64,000 bases of DNA from Photorhabdus australis DSM 17609 (GCF_000711895.1 NZ_JONO01000031.1:1-64000), one strand, 5' to 3'. Numbered from the stretch's first letter, positions 36,542 through 46,517 are shown. Notes: generated by a model not told the origin, from the letters alone. Numbers and translations: made by a program.

Positions 36542-36763
36542 GTTGTTATCCTTATTACGCAAACCACTTGACGCAGGGTGTGAACGATTTCTACCAGTGA
36601 AGACTGAGCGGCCATTACCGCTTCAATTGCCGAGATGGACATCAGGCATTATTAACAAGAAACTGAATATTAAAGGAATTTTTGCTGTATTCAAGCCATG
36701 AGTCCAGATTTTTATTGGTACGCTGTTTGACTCAGTAATCAGCTCGTAATCGTTTGTTTTCAC
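36538..36763 (-). pseudogene. rtcB: rtcB deletion remnant (RNA ligase)
   Basis: A GTG at 36763 behind aaggagag opens a frame reading NDYELITESNSVPIKIWTHG, then LNTAKIPLIF and IMPDVHLG. These match the first 50-60 residues of RtcB, minus about 10 codons between THG and LNTAK. Directly after the MPDVHLG segment a shifted frame gives IEAVMAAQSSLVEIVHTLRQ and VVCV, the extreme RtcB C terminus. About 320 internal residues, including nearly all metal and guanylation residues, are gone. The end touches the rlaP-like start codon, so the original operon order is preserved. Confidence 0.85.
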
Positions 36764-37653
36764 GTTTCTCTCCTTGTTTTTGCCCGCTATTATTACCATA
36801 ATTTAGAGTGATTAGTATTTTTCCCTTTTTTAATCCACTCCTCTGGGGTTATTTTCTCATAGAAAATCAAACCAGGCGTATAAAGAGCAATTTTTATCGC
36901 TGCAATATTATGGTATTTGGTAAATATTGCAATTTTTTAGCCGGGTTGTTTTATTGAATAATATTGAAATTGTGATATCAATCTATATAAAAATTATTGT
37001 GGAAAATCATTGTGAATATATAAATGATTTTTTGATTTAATGAGTGATTATAAAATTAATAAATGATTTTTATACAATGATATTATTGAAATATTATGTG
37101 TCTATGTTATTAAATTAGGTGGATAATATTTTTAAAATTATTTGTTGGTACGTTATGGTTTGATTTTTTATTGCAAATAATAAAGATGTGTCATGTGTTT
37201 GTTAAAATTTTATTGGTTTTCTTTTGATGATTATTATATTTATCAGTTGATTAATTCTTAATTGAAATATACCTGTTATCTTTCAGGTTGCCTCTTTGTT
37301 GACGGCATTTACTCACCCTGGTCACATAGTTATCCATGCTCCCGGGGATTCTCCCCCTTGCCGTCGCGATGCATCTTGAAATCTATTGGGTATAGGTAAA
37401 TAAAAAATTGGAAAATAGATAGTCTGAATGGTTTTTATTTTTTTTTGTTTGGAAGAATATCTATTGTAATAAAAAATGGCATCATACAATAAAGTGCACA
37501 AATAGATAAAGTTAATTTAGTAAATTAATTGTGGCAGGTAAAATCATTATATGGCGGGTACCTGCCTGAAATGTATCAACCTAACTTTTGACATCGGTGT
37601 GAAGGTCAATACTTTTGTTTTTTTAATTTCAACCTTATTTAATATTCTTGAAT
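36764..37653. other. AT-rich intergenic region containing ERIC copy 4
   Basis: About 890 bases separating the rtcB remnant (reading left) from the end of the carboxylase operon (also reading left). Apart from the ERIC at 37268-37394 there is no gene-like frame. No rtcR gene and no clear sigma-54 promoter are visible upstream of the rtcB remnant. Confidence 0.5.
37268..37394 (-). repeat. ERIC element, copy 4
   Basis: 127-bp ERIC, same orientation as copies 3 and 5, from tatacctgttatctttcagg to atctattgggtata. It carries several substitutions in the core (for example gacggcatttactcaccctg) compared with copy 3. Confidence 0.9.
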
Positions 37654-39405
37654 TTAATCCCCGTTAATACTGGCCAACGCATTTCCTGCTTGTTGATAAG
37701 ATCCTTCTTTTGCATGGATAATAATTTTTCCAGAGCGATGTGCGGTTAGTTGTGTTTCCATCTTCATGGCTTCCATCACAGCAATGACATCACCTTGTTT
37801 AACTTCATCACCTTCCTGTACATACCAGGATTGTAAAATGCCGGATATTGGAGCAGAGACCTGATTAGGCGTAGTGATTGTTTCTTCAGTGGCGCTATTG
37901 GCGTTTTTAGTCATCAAACGCTGTCCAAGATTGGACAATGAAAGTTCTTGCAATAATTCAGTGGGGAGTCCCAATTGATGACGACGGCCATCAATTTCGA
38001 TAAAAGTGCGGGTTACTTTTTCTGGATAAGGATTTTCCTGACGCGGAGATATTTTTACCTGGTTGATAAAGTCAGTTTCAATCCAACGTGTATGCACTTT
38101 GAATCTATCATCAGAAATAAAATCAGGGTGCTGCATGATTGTTTGATGAAAAGGTAGTACTGAGGCGACGCCTTCAATGTTAAATTCCTGTAATGCGCGC
38201 TGAGCTCGGGCAATGGCTTGTTGGCGAGTTTTTCCGGTGACGATCAACTTAGCCATCAGAGAATCAAAGGTGCCTGGGATCACGGAACCCTTTACAACAC
38301 CAGAATCCAATCTTATTCCGGGACCAGAAGGTGGAGAAAATAGAGTCACTGTTCCTGGTGTGGGTAAAAATCCTTTACCCGCATCCTCTGCATTAATACG
38401 AAATTCAAAAGAGTGTCCTGAAGGAACTGGCGTTGTTGTTAATGATAAAGGCTTACCTTCGGCAATCCGCAATTGCTCAATCACAATGTCGATACCCGTT
38501 GTTTCTTCGGTGATAGGGTGTTCAACTTGTAAACGAGTATTGACTTCCAAAAAGGAAAGAGTCCCGTCCACACTGAGCAGAAATTCTACTGTTCCTGCTC
38601 CGGTATAGCGGGCTGAGGTACAAATATCTTGTGCTGCCTGATGGATACGCTGGCGCTGATGATCGGTCAGAAATGGGGCTGGTGCTTCTTCCACCAGCTT
38701 TTGATTACGTCGTTGTAGCGAGCAATCACGTGTGCCAAGTACAATAATATTGCCATGCTTATCAGCCAGAATTTGTGCTTCAATGTGGCGTGGTTTATCT
38801 AGAAACTGTTCAATAAAACATTCTCCACGGCCAAAGGCTGCGGTTGCTTCACGAACGGCTGAATTGTAGAGTTCGGTCACTTCATCCAGACGCCATGCTA
38901 TTTTCAAGCCACGCCCACCACCACCATATGCCGCTTTGATCGCGATTGGCAGACCATACTTTTCAGCAAATGTCAGGGCTTCCTCTGCGTTTTTCACCGG
39001 CTCTTCTGTACCTGAAACCAGTGGTGCGCCTACACGTTGGGCGATTTTACGCGCTTTAACTTTGTCACCAAGAATATCAATTGTCTCGGGTTCAGGACCA
39101 ATCCAGATTAACCCTGCATCAATGACTGCCCGAGCAAATTCAGCCCGTTCGGACAGAAATCCATATCCTGGGTGCACCATATTGGCGCCTGAACGTTTAG
39201 CAATATCCAGTAGTCGGGGAATATTAAGATAAGTTTCAGCGGGGCTGTTTCCCCCCAGACCATAAGCTTCATCAGCCAACTGTACATGTTGTGCATTGAT
39301 ATCCGAGTCAGCATAAACGGCAATGGATTGTAAGCCATAATCCCGACAAGCACGGATGATACGGACAGCAATTTCACCGCGGTTAGCGATCAGAACTTTC
39401 TTCAT
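37654..39405 (-). CDS. biotin carboxylase fused to biotin carboxyl carrier domain
   Basis: 583 residues. Residues 1-445 are a biotin carboxylase: start [23 protein letters not shown]-grasp segment [14 protein letters not shown], and active-site [15 protein letters not shown]. The C-terminal 70 residues are a biotinyl domain with the biotinylated lysine in [11 protein letters not shown]. Such fusions occur next to pxpABC genes and may couple carboxylation to 5-oxoproline or a related amide. The ATG at 39405 follows aagga and lies 10 bases after the PxpBC stop, so the genes form one operon. No carboxyltransferase gene is nearby, so it is not a complete acetyl-CoA carboxylase set. Confidence 0.88.
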   Translation of the reverse strand: MKKVLIANRGEIAVRIIRACRDYGLQSIAVYADSDINAQHVQLADEAYGLGGNSPAETYLNIPRLLDIAKRSGANMVHPGYGFLSERAEFARAVIDAGLIWIGPEPETIDILGDKVKARKIAQRVGAPLVSGTEEPVKNAEEALTFAEKYGLPIAIKAAYGGGGRGLKIAWRLDEVTELYNSAVREATAAFGRGECFIEQFLDKPRHIEAQILADKHGNIIVLGTRDCSLQRRNQKLVEEAPAPFLTDHQRQRIHQAAQDICTSARYTGAGTVEFLLSVDGTLSFLEVNTRLQVEHPITEETTGIDIVIEQLRIAEGKPLSLTTTPVPSGHSFEFRINAEDAGKGFLPTPGTVTLFSPPSGPGIRLDSGVVKGSVIPGTFDSLMAKLIVTGKTRQQAIARAQRALQEFNIEGVASVLPFHQTIMQHPDFISDDRFKVHTRWIETDFINQVKISPRQENPYPEKVTRTFIEIDGRRHQLGLPTELLQELSLSNLGQRLMTKNANSATEETITTPNQVSAPISGILQSWYVQEGDEVKQGDVIAVMEAMKMETQLTAHRSGKIIIHAKEGSYQQAGNALASINGD

Positions 39406-39415
39406 TGAGTTATCC

Positions 39416-41035
39416 TTATGATTCATAAGCAGTCAACGCTTCCTGTATTTCGTGAAATTCATTAATTGGATTGAAGCGAATATGGGCATTGATAGGAATT
39501 TGTCCGGCAAGATCAAGATGGTAGTTGGCAACTGAGCCAATGACAGGATAACCGCCGGTTAAGGGGTGATCTGCCAGAAATAGAACCGGTTGTCCATTGG
39601 CAGGAACTTGAATGGCTCCGACGGCAGTTCCTTCACTGGGTAACTCTTCAAGGTTGAAACGTGATAATGGTGTGTCTCCGTTCAGGCGAATTCCAACCCG
39701 ATTAGATTGTGGTGTTACTTGCCAAAGCTGGTTTTGTAACAGAAATAGCGCTTCTTCTGTGAACCAATCAGTCCGAGGTCCCAGAATAATATCCAGTGTG
39801 ACGATATCGTCAGGGGAAGGCATATTAAAAGCCGGGCTTTCATCCATGGATACCGCGGAACTGCGCGTGACGGAAAGAATATTCAACAGATCACCTGTAG
39901 CAACTGGCTTGGGGCCAATGTGTGCCAGCGTATCGTAAGATCGGCTGGAAAGAATAGGTTGTTGGGCAAAACCTCCACGTACTGCCAGATAAGAACGCAC
40001 TCCTGCTTTGGGCGTTCCTAATGTCACTTGATCTCCCTCACTTAGATCAACAGGTTGATAGCTATTTGCTTGAAACGTCTGGCCAGATGCCGTTTGGATA
40101 ACAATAGGACAATCAGCCCCAGTGATCGAAATAATAACGTTGCCATGGGAGATGAAGCTTAATCCACCTTCCACAATCTCCAGACATGCACTATCAGACG
40201 GGTTACCGACGATACGATTTGCACTTCGCAGCGCTGTTTTATCTAGCGCACCAGCTGCAGAAATGCCTAAACCAGCCTGTCCGGAACGGCCCAAATCCTG
40301 AAAAGTCGTTTGTATCCCGGTTGATAAGATTGCCAGAGATGGGCGTTTATCAACTTGTGAAGAGATGACGTCTATTGTGGGAGCAATCAGGCTTTCAGGC
40401 TTGGTAATAGTGATTGTTGTACCTTTACCCTGATTTCTGAAACGTACCCGAAAGCCCGGTTGTAACAGGGCAGGTGGGTTACGAGAAAGATCCCACATGC
40501 GTTCTGGTGTGATGCCAATGATTTGCCACCCGCCAGGACTGGCCTGAGGATATATACCACTAAACTCTCCTGCTAACCCTACTGATCCCGCAGGGAGACG
40601 AGCTCGAGGGGTCATGCGGCGAGGCACTCGCAAAACATCAGAATTTGCCGCTAGATAAGCAAATCCGGGAGCGAAACCCGTAAAAGCAACGGTGTATTCA
40701 TTTTCTGTATGTCGTTTAATGACTTCTTTAATGGTTATCCCAAGGAGATCCGCCACTTCAGCCAGATCTTCGCCAGTGTAATACACAGGGATTTCAACGA
40801 GTTTGCCTGTTGTTCTATCGCGTGTATTCAGGTTGCGACTGTTGATTTCTCGGGCAAGTTGGCTGGCGGCAATAACATTGGGACGAAACCGAATCAGCAA
40901 TGTTTTGGCTGCCGGGATAATTTCTTCTACTCCTGAAATTGAGCTTGCGTTAAGTGAATCAAACAAAGCCAGTGTTTCATCCAGATTGCAAAGTTCAACA
41001 ATAATGGCATTCAAATTAACGGGTAGAAAACGCAC
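39416..41035 (-). CDS. 5-oxoprolinase subunits B and C fused (PxpBC)
   Basis: 539 residues. The first about 215 correspond to PxpB (KipI/YbgJ): [30 protein letters not shown]. The rest is PxpC (KipA/YbgK): [40 protein letters not shown]. In E. coli these are separate proteins that with PxpA hydrolyse 5-oxoproline to glutamate using ATP. The fused form is found in some bacteria. The start is taken as GTG 41035, which has aggag at ideal spacing; the upstream in-frame ATGs at 41101 and 41056 lack one. It lies between pxpA and the carboxylase in one operon. Confidence 0.9.
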   Translation of the reverse strand: MRFLPVNLNAIIVELCNLDETLALFDSLNASSISGVEEIIPAAKTLLIRFRPNVIAASQLAREINSRNLNTRDRTTGKLVEIPVYYTGEDLAEVADLLGITIKEVIKRHTENEYTVAFTGFAPGFAYLAANSDVLRVPRRMTPRARLPAGSVGLAGEFSGIYPQASPGGWQIIGITPERMWDLSRNPPALLQPGFRVRFRNQGKGTTITITKPESLIAPTIDVISSQVDKRPSLAILSTGIQTTFQDLGRSGQAGLGISAAGALDKTALRSANRIVGNPSDSACLEIVEGGLSFISHGNVIISITGADCPIVIQTASGQTFQANSYQPVDLSEGDQVTLGTPKAGVRSYLAVRGGFAQQPILSSRSYDTLAHIGPKPVATGDLLNILSVTRSSAVSMDESPAFNMPSPDDIVTLDIILGPRTDWFTEEALFLLQNQLWQVTPQSNRVGIRLNGDTPLSRFNLEELPSEGTAVGAIQVPANGQPVLFLADHPLTGGYPVIGSVANYHLDLAGQIPINAHIRFNPINEFHEIQEALTAYES

Positions 41036-41102
41036 GGAATACTCCTGGATATGCATCAGCGTTGATAATGAGTATGTAAAACGGTGAGTGATGCCATGCA
41101 AA

Positions 41103-41873
41103 TTATTTACACGTTTGAATAAACGACTGTATGGTGATTCCGGCTTGTTGCAGCGTCATTTTCACCTGACGGGCCATTTCTACTGCACCGGGGCTGTCAC
41201 CGTGTACACAGATGGATTCGGCTTTAATACGTACAAAGCTACCATCAATTGCTTCAACACCGCCTTTAGTCACCAATTGCAACATACGCTGAGCGACCAC
41301 ACTGGCGTCATGTAGTACTGCGCCTTTTTCTCGCCGGGAAACCAGTGTGCCTTGTGGGGTATAAGCTCTATCGGCAAAAGCTTCAGCAACAGTACGTAAA
41401 CCTTTTTCTCTTGCCAGATCTAATACTTTTGCTCCTGCTAGTCCAACCAGTGCTAAGTTGTCATCCACTTCACGAATCGCGGTAATAACTGCAAGTGCCT
41501 GATATTCATCATTAGCAATGGTGTTGTACAGGGCGCCATGAGGTTTAACGTAACTGACGCGGGTTCCGGCAGCGGCTGCCAGTCCTTTGAGAGCGCCGAT
41601 CTGATAGATGACATCGGCGATTAGCTCATCGCTGGCAATATCCATATTACGGCGGCCAAATCCGACAAGATCGGGATAGGATACATGAGCACCAATAACG
41701 ACCTGATTTTTATGGGCCGCTTTTAGGGTTTGAAGAATTTCAGCGGGATCACCCGCATGAAATCCACACGCCACATTGGCACTGGTGACAATACTCAGCA
41801 TCGCATTATCGTCACCCATCTTCCATTGACCAAAGCCTTCACCAAGATCGCTATTTAAATCGATGGTTTTCAT
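41103..41873 (-). CDS. pxpA: 5-oxoprolinase subunit A (LamB/YcsF family)
   Basis: 256 residues. The N terminus [20 protein letters not shown] and the segment [12 protein letters not shown] are the LamB/YcsF signature. PxpA works with PxpB and PxpC in ATP-dependent opening of 5-oxoproline, a damage product of glutamate and glutamine. The ATG at 41873 is chosen because the family always begins at the MxxIDLNxDxGE motif; the open frame extends 50 codons upstream without homology. It is 15 bases behind the transporter gene in the same operon. Confidence 0.93.
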   Translation of the reverse strand: MKTIDLNSDLGEGFGQWKMGDDNAMLSIVTSANVACGFHAGDPAEILQTLKAAHKNQVVIGAHVSYPDLVGFGRRNMDIASDELIADVIYQIGALKGLAAAAGTRVSYVKPHGALYNTIANDEYQALAVITAIREVDDNLALVGLAGAKVLDLAREKGLRTVAEAFADRAYTPQGTLVSRREKGAVLHDASVVAQRMLQLVTKGGVEAIDGSFVRIKAESICVHGDSPGAVEMARQVKMTLQQAGITIQSFIQTCK

Positions 41874-41887
41874 TATGGTTATCTTCC

Positions 41888-43123
41888 TCAAGCTGTTTTC
41901 AGAAATGAAAAGATAGGTTCTATAGACATAAAACCCATGAACCAGGTCAGTACGCAGGTCATTGCTCCCAGCCATAACAACCAACGCGGGTAGTGATAGC
42001 CTTGCATCAGGTCTGCTCGACACCAGCCGACATAAATAAAAATGGTTAGCCCGATAGGGAGGATCAGCCCATTAAAGCCACCGGCAAAAACCAACAGAGC
42101 GGCGGGAGGTGTCCCTAATATAAGATAGACCAGGAGAGAAATGGCAATGAATATGATGGTTGCAATATTGCGTTTACGTTCAGTGAATTTCTGACTAAAT
42201 ACGGTAATAAAGGAAATGGAAGTGTAAGCGGCACCGATCACACTGGTGATTGCTGCTGCCCAAAGGATCAAGCCGAAAATACGTAAACCAAATTGCCCGG
42301 CTGCGGCCTGAAATGCTTGTGATGCGGGATTTGCATCTTTGCTGGAGATGTCGATTACCACGCCACTAGCGACTACACCAAGAATGGCAAGAAAAAGAAT
42401 GTAGCGCATCAGGCCAACTACTAGAATACCGTTGGTTGCAGCACGGGAAACAGCCTGAATATTTTCAGTTCCAGAAACACCTTTATCCAATAGACGGTGC
42501 GCCCCGGCATAGCAGATATAACCGCCAACTGTGCCACCAACAATTGTGGTGATAGTGGCAAAATTAATGTTGTCAGGTAAAACAGTTTGCCGTAATGCTT
42601 CTCCAAGCGGAGGGTTGGAGACATAAGCGACAAACAGTGTGAGGGTGATCATAGCGATTCCCAGAACAATGATGATGCGATCGATGGCAATACCTGCACG
42701 TTGGGATGAGAAGATAAGAATAGCCATGATCGCGCTTAATAACCCTCCCCACTTAGGTTCCAGCCCAATTAAGGCATTTAGCCCCAAGCCGGAACCGGCG
42801 ATATTGCCGATGTTAAAAACTAAGCCACCAAATATCACTAAGAGCGCTAGCAGATAGCCGCTACCGGGTACGGCCGTGTTGGCAATATCCGCAGCCCGCA
42901 TCCGGGTTAAAGTTACGATACGCCAGATGTTCTGTTGTACAAAAAAATCAATCACGATAGATGCCAGAATGCCAAACGCAAAGGATGCGCCCATAGTTGC
43001 AGTGAATGTTGCTGTCTGAGTAATAAATCCGGGACCAATTGCGGATGTTGCCATCAGGAAAATGGCCGCGATTAATGATGAGCGTCGAACCTTCACAAAA
43101 TTAATGGCTTTCTGTGTCGCCAT
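41888..43123 (-). CDS. NRAMP-family transporter of the pxp operon (YcsG-like)
   Basis: 411-residue integral membrane protein with about 11 hydrophobic segments. The NRAMP fold is suggested by the first helix [21 protein letters not shown] and the later hydrophobic repeats. In the related Bacillus ycs/kip locus such a protein (YcsG) is encoded with the PxpA homologue YcsF. That suggests import of 5-oxoproline or a similar compound rather than a metal, but this is inference. The ATG at 43123 has aggag upstream; the frame extends 48 codons further without support. It is the first gene of the four-gene operon. Confidence 0.85.
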   Translation of the reverse strand: MATQKAINFVKVRRSSLIAAIFLMATSAIGPGFITQTATFTATMGASFAFGILASIVIDFFVQQNIWRIVTLTRMRAADIANTAVPGSGYLLALLVIFGGLVFNIGNIAGSGLGLNALIGLEPKWGGLLSAIMAILIFSSQRAGIAIDRIIIVLGIAMITLTLFVAYVSNPPLGEALRQTVLPDNINFATITTIVGGTVGGYICYAGAHRLLDKGVSGTENIQAVSRAATNGILVVGLMRYILFLAILGVVASGVVIDISSKDANPASQAFQAAAGQFGLRIFGLILWAAAITSVIGAAYTSISFITVFSQKFTERKRNIATIIFIAISLLVYLILGTPPAALLVFAGGFNGLILPIGLTIFIYVGWCRADLMQGYHYPRWLLWLGAMTCVLTWFMGFMSIEPIFSFLKTA

Positions 43124-43267
43124 AGATTGCACTCCTGCGTATGTGTAGTCGAGATAAGGGTTAAATAGATATTTATTGCAGAAACATGGTAACGATTTGT
43201 TGATTCTATTTATGAAGACTCTGCAATTGTAGAGAGCAATTTCTTCTACCTGACGGCTATCTCTCAA

Positions 43268-44125
43268 CCTGCAATAATATTGCTTACCCAGCGTACACTT
43301 TGCTCAAAATAATCCACGGCATTATATGGTAAAGTATGACAATTAATATCGATTTAAATTAAATATTAATCTTTAAAGTAACTTTTTTCTGTAATTAAGA
43401 CAAAAATGCCATTTTAATCACAAAATAAAATAAAAAAGTGAAATCAATTTGAAATAATTAATTATGGTTATTAAATGACTAATATTAATGTGCTTTATAC
43501 GATTTATAACATTATAATAACATAAGTGTATTTTTGTACCAAAATGTAACCCCTTATTTTTGTTGTTATAGAGTCACAATTGAATTTACTTTTTTCTCAT
43601 GAACTAGCTGAATATGAGGCTCTTTATACCATTCCGTATGTCAGGGTATTTTCTCCCGCTCTGGATGTTGATCAAATATCCAGTTCTATTTAGTCATTCA
43701 GAGCCGTTTCAGCCTGTCCATAACGTATGTTGAACAACTAAAAATGATAGCCATGCAGAATCAGGCGTCTTATTTTGCGGTGCTGGATAGAATCGGTTAT
43801 TTATCGATTCGATACTGTTTTCACAGCGACATTATTTGATAATGAATTAGTGTTAATAATAGAATTCAGCCAGGATCTTTATTCGAGCGATATGCCGTTA
43901 GTGCTATTTAGCCATTTTAAAGGTGTATTGGATGATATGATATCGGTTAATTTCTATCATGGAAAACCTATTGCAGAAGGTATAGTGACTGCTAAATTTG
44001 GTACGGAAAACCGGATTAACTACATGAATTTAAAAACAAAGCAACTTGGATAGTAGCGCTATTAGTGTGGTTTAAAACCGACTGAAAGCGACGACAAGCT
44101 GCCCGAAGAGAGAGAATCATTTGTC
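43268..44125. other. intergenic region with fragmentary coding-like frames
   Basis: Left part (43268-43560) is AT-rich and should hold the pxp operon promoter. Between about 43581 and 44053 three successive short frames look coding-like without being complete. One starts at the TTG at 43581 and runs 37 codons. One starts at an ATG near 43754 with YFAVLDRIGYLSIRY. One is an open frame at 43775-44053. They may be remnants of one decayed gene, which I do not recognise. Confidence 0.4.
43775..44053 (+). CDS. unidentified 92-residue frame, possibly a gene fragment
   Basis: Open frame beginning with TTG and without a good ribosome binding site. The second half (FSQDLYSSDMPLVLFSHFKG, then HGKPIAEGIVTAKFGTENRI) has a balanced amino acid composition and could be the C-terminal part of a real protein. 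No domain was recognised. It lies between the pxp promoter and the deformylase gene. It may be a pseudogene remnant. Confidence 0.3.
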   Translation: MRCWIESVIYRFDTVFTATLFDNELVLIIEFSQDLYSSDMPLVLFSHFKGVLDDMISVNFYHGKPIAEGIVTAKFGTENRINYMNLKTKQLG

Positions 44126-44632
44126 ATGGCAACATTAGAAATATTGACTATTCCGGATGAAAGACTGAGACAGAAATGTGTCGAGGTTAAAAATGTTGAG
44201 GCGATCCAGGGCCTTATTGATGACATGCTCGAGACCATGTATAGCACTGATAATGGGATCGGTTTGGCCGCACCACAAGTTGGACGAAAAGAAGCGGTTG
44301 TGATCATTGACATTTCAGCGACTCGGGATGAACCCCTAATTCTGGTAAATCCTAAAATTGTTGAAAAAGAGCGCAGTGTTATCGGGCAAGAAGGATGTTT
44401 ATCTGTCCCAGGCTATTATGCTGATGTAGAGCGATTCGAAAAGATAAAAGTTGAAGCGTTGAACCGGCATGGAGAAGCAATAACGGTAGAAAGTGAAGAT
44501 TTCCTGGCTATTGTGATGCAACATGAAATTGATCACTTGCATGGCAAAATTTTTATTGATTATTTGTCACCACTGAAAAGGCAAATGGCGCTTAAAAAAA
44601 TTAAAAAATATAAAAATAATAAAGTATCTTAA
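44126..44632 (+). CDS. def: peptide deformylase (accessory paralogue)
   Basis: 168-residue Fe2+ hydrolase that removes the formyl group from nascent proteins. All three motifs are intact: GIGLAAPQ at 44-51, EGCLS with metal ligand Cys91, and QHEIDH with His133, Glu134 and His137. The gene stands alone, not beside fmt, so it is probably a second copy in addition to the housekeeping def-fmt pair. Extra deformylases sometimes protect producers of deformylase inhibitors or serve secondary metabolism. No such partner is evident here. ATG start with gagaga upstream. Confidence 0.93.
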   Translation: MATLEILTIPDERLRQKCVEVKNVEAIQGLIDDMLETMYSTDNGIGLAAPQVGRKEAVVIIDISATRDEPLILVNPKIVEKERSVIGQEGCLSVPGYYADVERFEKIKVEALNRHGEAITVESEDFLAIVMQHEIDHLHGKIFIDYLSPLKRQMALKKIKKYKNNKVS

Positions 44633-44681
44633 TCGACTTTAATTAAATCTATCAAGGGGCCAAATTGAAGCGCAATGAATG

Positions 44682-44808
44682 TATACCTGTTGTCTTTCAA
44701 GTTGCTTCTTTGTTGGCCACTCTCACCCACCCCGGTCACAGAGTTATCCATGCTCCCGGGGATTCGCTCCCTTGCCGTCGCGATGCATCTTGAAATCTAT
44801 TAGGTATA
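44682..44808 (-). repeat. ERIC element, copy 5
   Basis: 127-bp ERIC about 50 bases after the deformylase stop, orientation as copies 3 and 4. It is somewhat diverged (gttgcttctttgttggccac, and taggtata at the right end). Confidence 0.9.
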
Positions 44809-44991
44809 AATGTTGTGAATTTGGTGATCAATTCGCCAGAGGATTAGTCGCACTGAGTGCAAAAAACGTGTTTCGGGCATCTTACTTGTGCTGGGTCTGC
44901 TTCCCTAAGTGGCAGATTTTTTCGTTATTAAAAGATAGTTCATGATATTACAGGCTGTAGTTCATATTAGTGACCTGATTTACAGGAAAAC

Positions 44992-45039
44992 GTGACTTAT
45001 AGTCCGTGGTTTGATAAGTAACATAGTTCGATACTTATC
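44992..45039 (+). promoter_or_regulatory. C-box operator of the first controller-like gene
   Basis: gtgacttatagtccgtgg directly upstream of the gene matches the C-protein operator type GACTTATAGTCCGTG known from Esp1396I and related systems. A perfect inverted repeat gataagta / tacttatc (45013-45039) follows and ends 2 bases before the ATG. The arrangement suggests autoregulation at a double site. Confidence 0.65.
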
Positions 45040-45041
45040 GG

Positions 45042-45278
45042 ATGAAAAAGCCTAATAATATAAAATCCCTTTTTGGACAAAGAGTTAGATATATCAGAAT
45101 GGCAGCTGGTCTGTCTCAGGAAGCTTTCGCTGATAGATGTGGGCTTGATCGTACTTATATCAGCGGCATTGAACGTGGAGTTAGGAATCCCACACTTGAA
45201 GTTATCAATGTGATCGCAAGTGGTTTACAAATCGAACTGAAAGATCTGTTCGATTTTAGCTCCCTCCAGAAGATGTGA
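45042..45278 (+). CDS. C-protein-like (controller) XRE regulator, copy 1
   Basis: 78-residue helix-turn-helix protein. The recognition region LSQEAFADRCGLDRTYISGI and the following ERGVRNPTLEVI match controller proteins of restriction-modification systems, for instance the LDRTYISGIER stretch of C.Esp1396I. Such proteins are autoregulatory dimers that delay endonuclease expression. The C-box upstream supports this. No restriction or methylase gene is adjacent, so the controller is an orphan. A second copy with the same upstream region lies at 45730. Confidence 0.82.
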   Translation: MKKPNNIKSLFGQRVRYIRMAAGLSQEAFADRCGLDRTYISGIERGVRNPTLEVINVIASGLQIELKDLFDFSSLQKM

Positions 45279-45322
45279 TTCTTCTACCAAAGCAATCGCT
45301 TTCTTACCGAATCGCATAAAAC

Positions 45323-45355
45323 TGAAACAGCTCATCCTGGTGATGTGCTGTTTCA
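45323..45355. terminator. bidirectional terminator-like hairpin
   Basis: Inverted repeat tgaaacagc / gctgtttca with an inner catc / gatg pairing lies between the convergent controller and Ner-like genes. It could end both transcripts. Confidence 0.55.
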
Positions 45356-45375
45356 ATAATGTATAGCCACTTACC

Positions 45376-45582
45376 TTATATATACCTTGAAGGCCATATC
45401 TCGGCAGGATCGCGATCTAAAGCATCAGCAATAAGTTGTTGGCCTTTAGGCCAACGACGTTGCAGGGTGTTGGCAAGGGTTGATGATGCTAACCCGGCCT
45501 TCCTTGAAACGGCTGCTAACGATGTTCCCCGTTTTTTCAGCTCGGCTATAATGTCTGCTGGGTGCCAGTCCTGATTTTTCAT
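45376..45582 (-). CDS. Ner/Nlp-type DNA-binding regulator
   Basis: 68 residues matching the Ner/Nlp (SfsB) family related to the Mu Ner repressor. It starts WHPADIIAELKKRGTSLAAV, has SRKAGLASSTLANTLQRRWP as the helix-turn-helix, and ends with DALDRDPAEIWPSRY. It is encoded between the two controller-like genes, convergent to the first and divergent from the second. A C-box half-site lies 58-70 bases upstream of its start, so it may be a target of the controller proteins. The ATG follows aggaataag. Confidence 0.85.
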   Translation of the reverse strand: MKNQDWHPADIIAELKKRGTSLAAVSRKAGLASSTLANTLQRRWPKGQQLIADALDRDPAEIWPSRYI

Positions 45583-45637
45583 CTTATTCCTCCACGTTAC
45601 GGATAACTTTGATATGAAAAGATAAATCGTTACATAG

Positions 45638-45655
45638 TAGACTATAAGTCACATA
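45638..45655 (-). promoter_or_regulatory. C-box facing the Ner-like gene
   Basis: Read on the minus strand this is atgtgacttatagtc, identical to the left part of the Esp1396I-type operator and to the site in front of copy 1. It lies upstream of the Ner-like gene. Confidence 0.55.
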
Positions 45656-45679
45656 TAATAACATAACTTACAGTAAAAA

Positions 45680-45728
45680 GTGACTCATAGTCCGTGGTCT
45701 GATAAGTAACATAATTCGATACTTATTA
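45680..45728 (+). promoter_or_regulatory. C-box operator of the second controller-like gene
   Basis: gtgactcatagtccgtggtc followed by gataagta...tacttatt repeats the layout in front of copy 1 with few changes. Gene and operator were therefore duplicated together. Confidence 0.62.
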
Positions 45729-45729
45729 G

Positions 45730-45966
45730 ATGAAAAAGCCAAATTCTATAAAATCCCTTTTTGGACAAAGAGTTAGGCATCTTAGACAATCGTCTGGGAT
45801 GTCTCAGGAAGTTTTTGCCGATAAATGTGGAATTGACCGTACATATATCAGTGGAATTGAGCGAGGGATCAGAAATCCGACGCTTGAAATCATTAATATT
45901 ATTGCAAGTGGTTTACAGATCGAGCTGACGGATCTGTTTGATTTCAGTACAGAATCAAAAAATTAA
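45730..45966 (+). CDS. C-protein-like (controller) XRE regulator, copy 2
   Basis: 78-residue paralogue of the protein at 45042. The N terminus MKKPNSIKSLFGQRVR is nearly identical. The helix-turn-helix MSQEVFADKCGIDRTYISGI is conserved, and changes are concentrated at residues 17-24 and at the C terminus (TDLFDFSTESKN). Both copies keep the same residues at most positions of the recognition helix, so they probably bind the same operators and could form heterodimers. Orphan with respect to restriction genes. Confidence 0.82.
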   Translation: MKKPNSIKSLFGQRVRHLRQSSGMSQEVFADKCGIDRTYISGIERGIRNPTLEIINIIASGLQIELTDLFDFSTESKN

Positions 45967-46517
45967 AACTCATTACCTTTCAGCAATTTTTTATTCTCCT
46001 TTTTGAGTGAACATTTCGCACCGCTACCTCTGTTCCCAAATTTTCTGTAGCAATATCATGATGGAAATGAATTTTAATCGTGATTGCAAATTAGGGATTG
46101 GATGATTTTAGAAATATAGACAGGTCATTCAATTAATTGGTTATTAATATTAGGGAAAAGTAAAAATTACCCTTTTGATATTATATTCTCCGAAGGTATC
46201 TGATTTATTTCACACACAGCTAATGGCGGGGATTACGGAAATATTCCATGATTATTTAATGGGGTTTAAGTTTGCTACTCTGTGTGTTCCGGCGATCTCA
46301 AATGTGGCAATTCAACCACATGGTTTTATTGATATTTTTGAGAAATTGGTACAACAGTTGACTCAACTTGTGGGTTGACAATTGAGTATTCAATTTATCT
46401 ACCGTCACGAACCCATGCTTTTCATTGGGTCTGGTGCAAAAATGGTGTGATCCAAACTTATGCTTTCTTTGCTAGCTCGTTGTTCCAGTTATGAAATAAT
46501 TCTCTGAGGGTAAAAAG
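45967..46517. other. intergenic region with one doubtful small frame
   Basis: AT-rich spacer of 550 bases. A frame at 46175-46378 (from TTG, or from an ATG at 46223) encodes up to 67 residues, including GFKFATLCVPAISNVAIQPH. It has no ribosome binding site and no recognisable domain, and may be a gene fragment. Nothing else was recognised. Confidence 0.35.

Noticed and set aside
37654-39405. Housekeeping acetyl-CoA carboxylase AccC
   Set aside because: The biotinyl domain is fused to the carboxylase, and the gene is embedded in a pxp operon. Housekeeping accB and accC are separate adjacent genes in enterobacteria.
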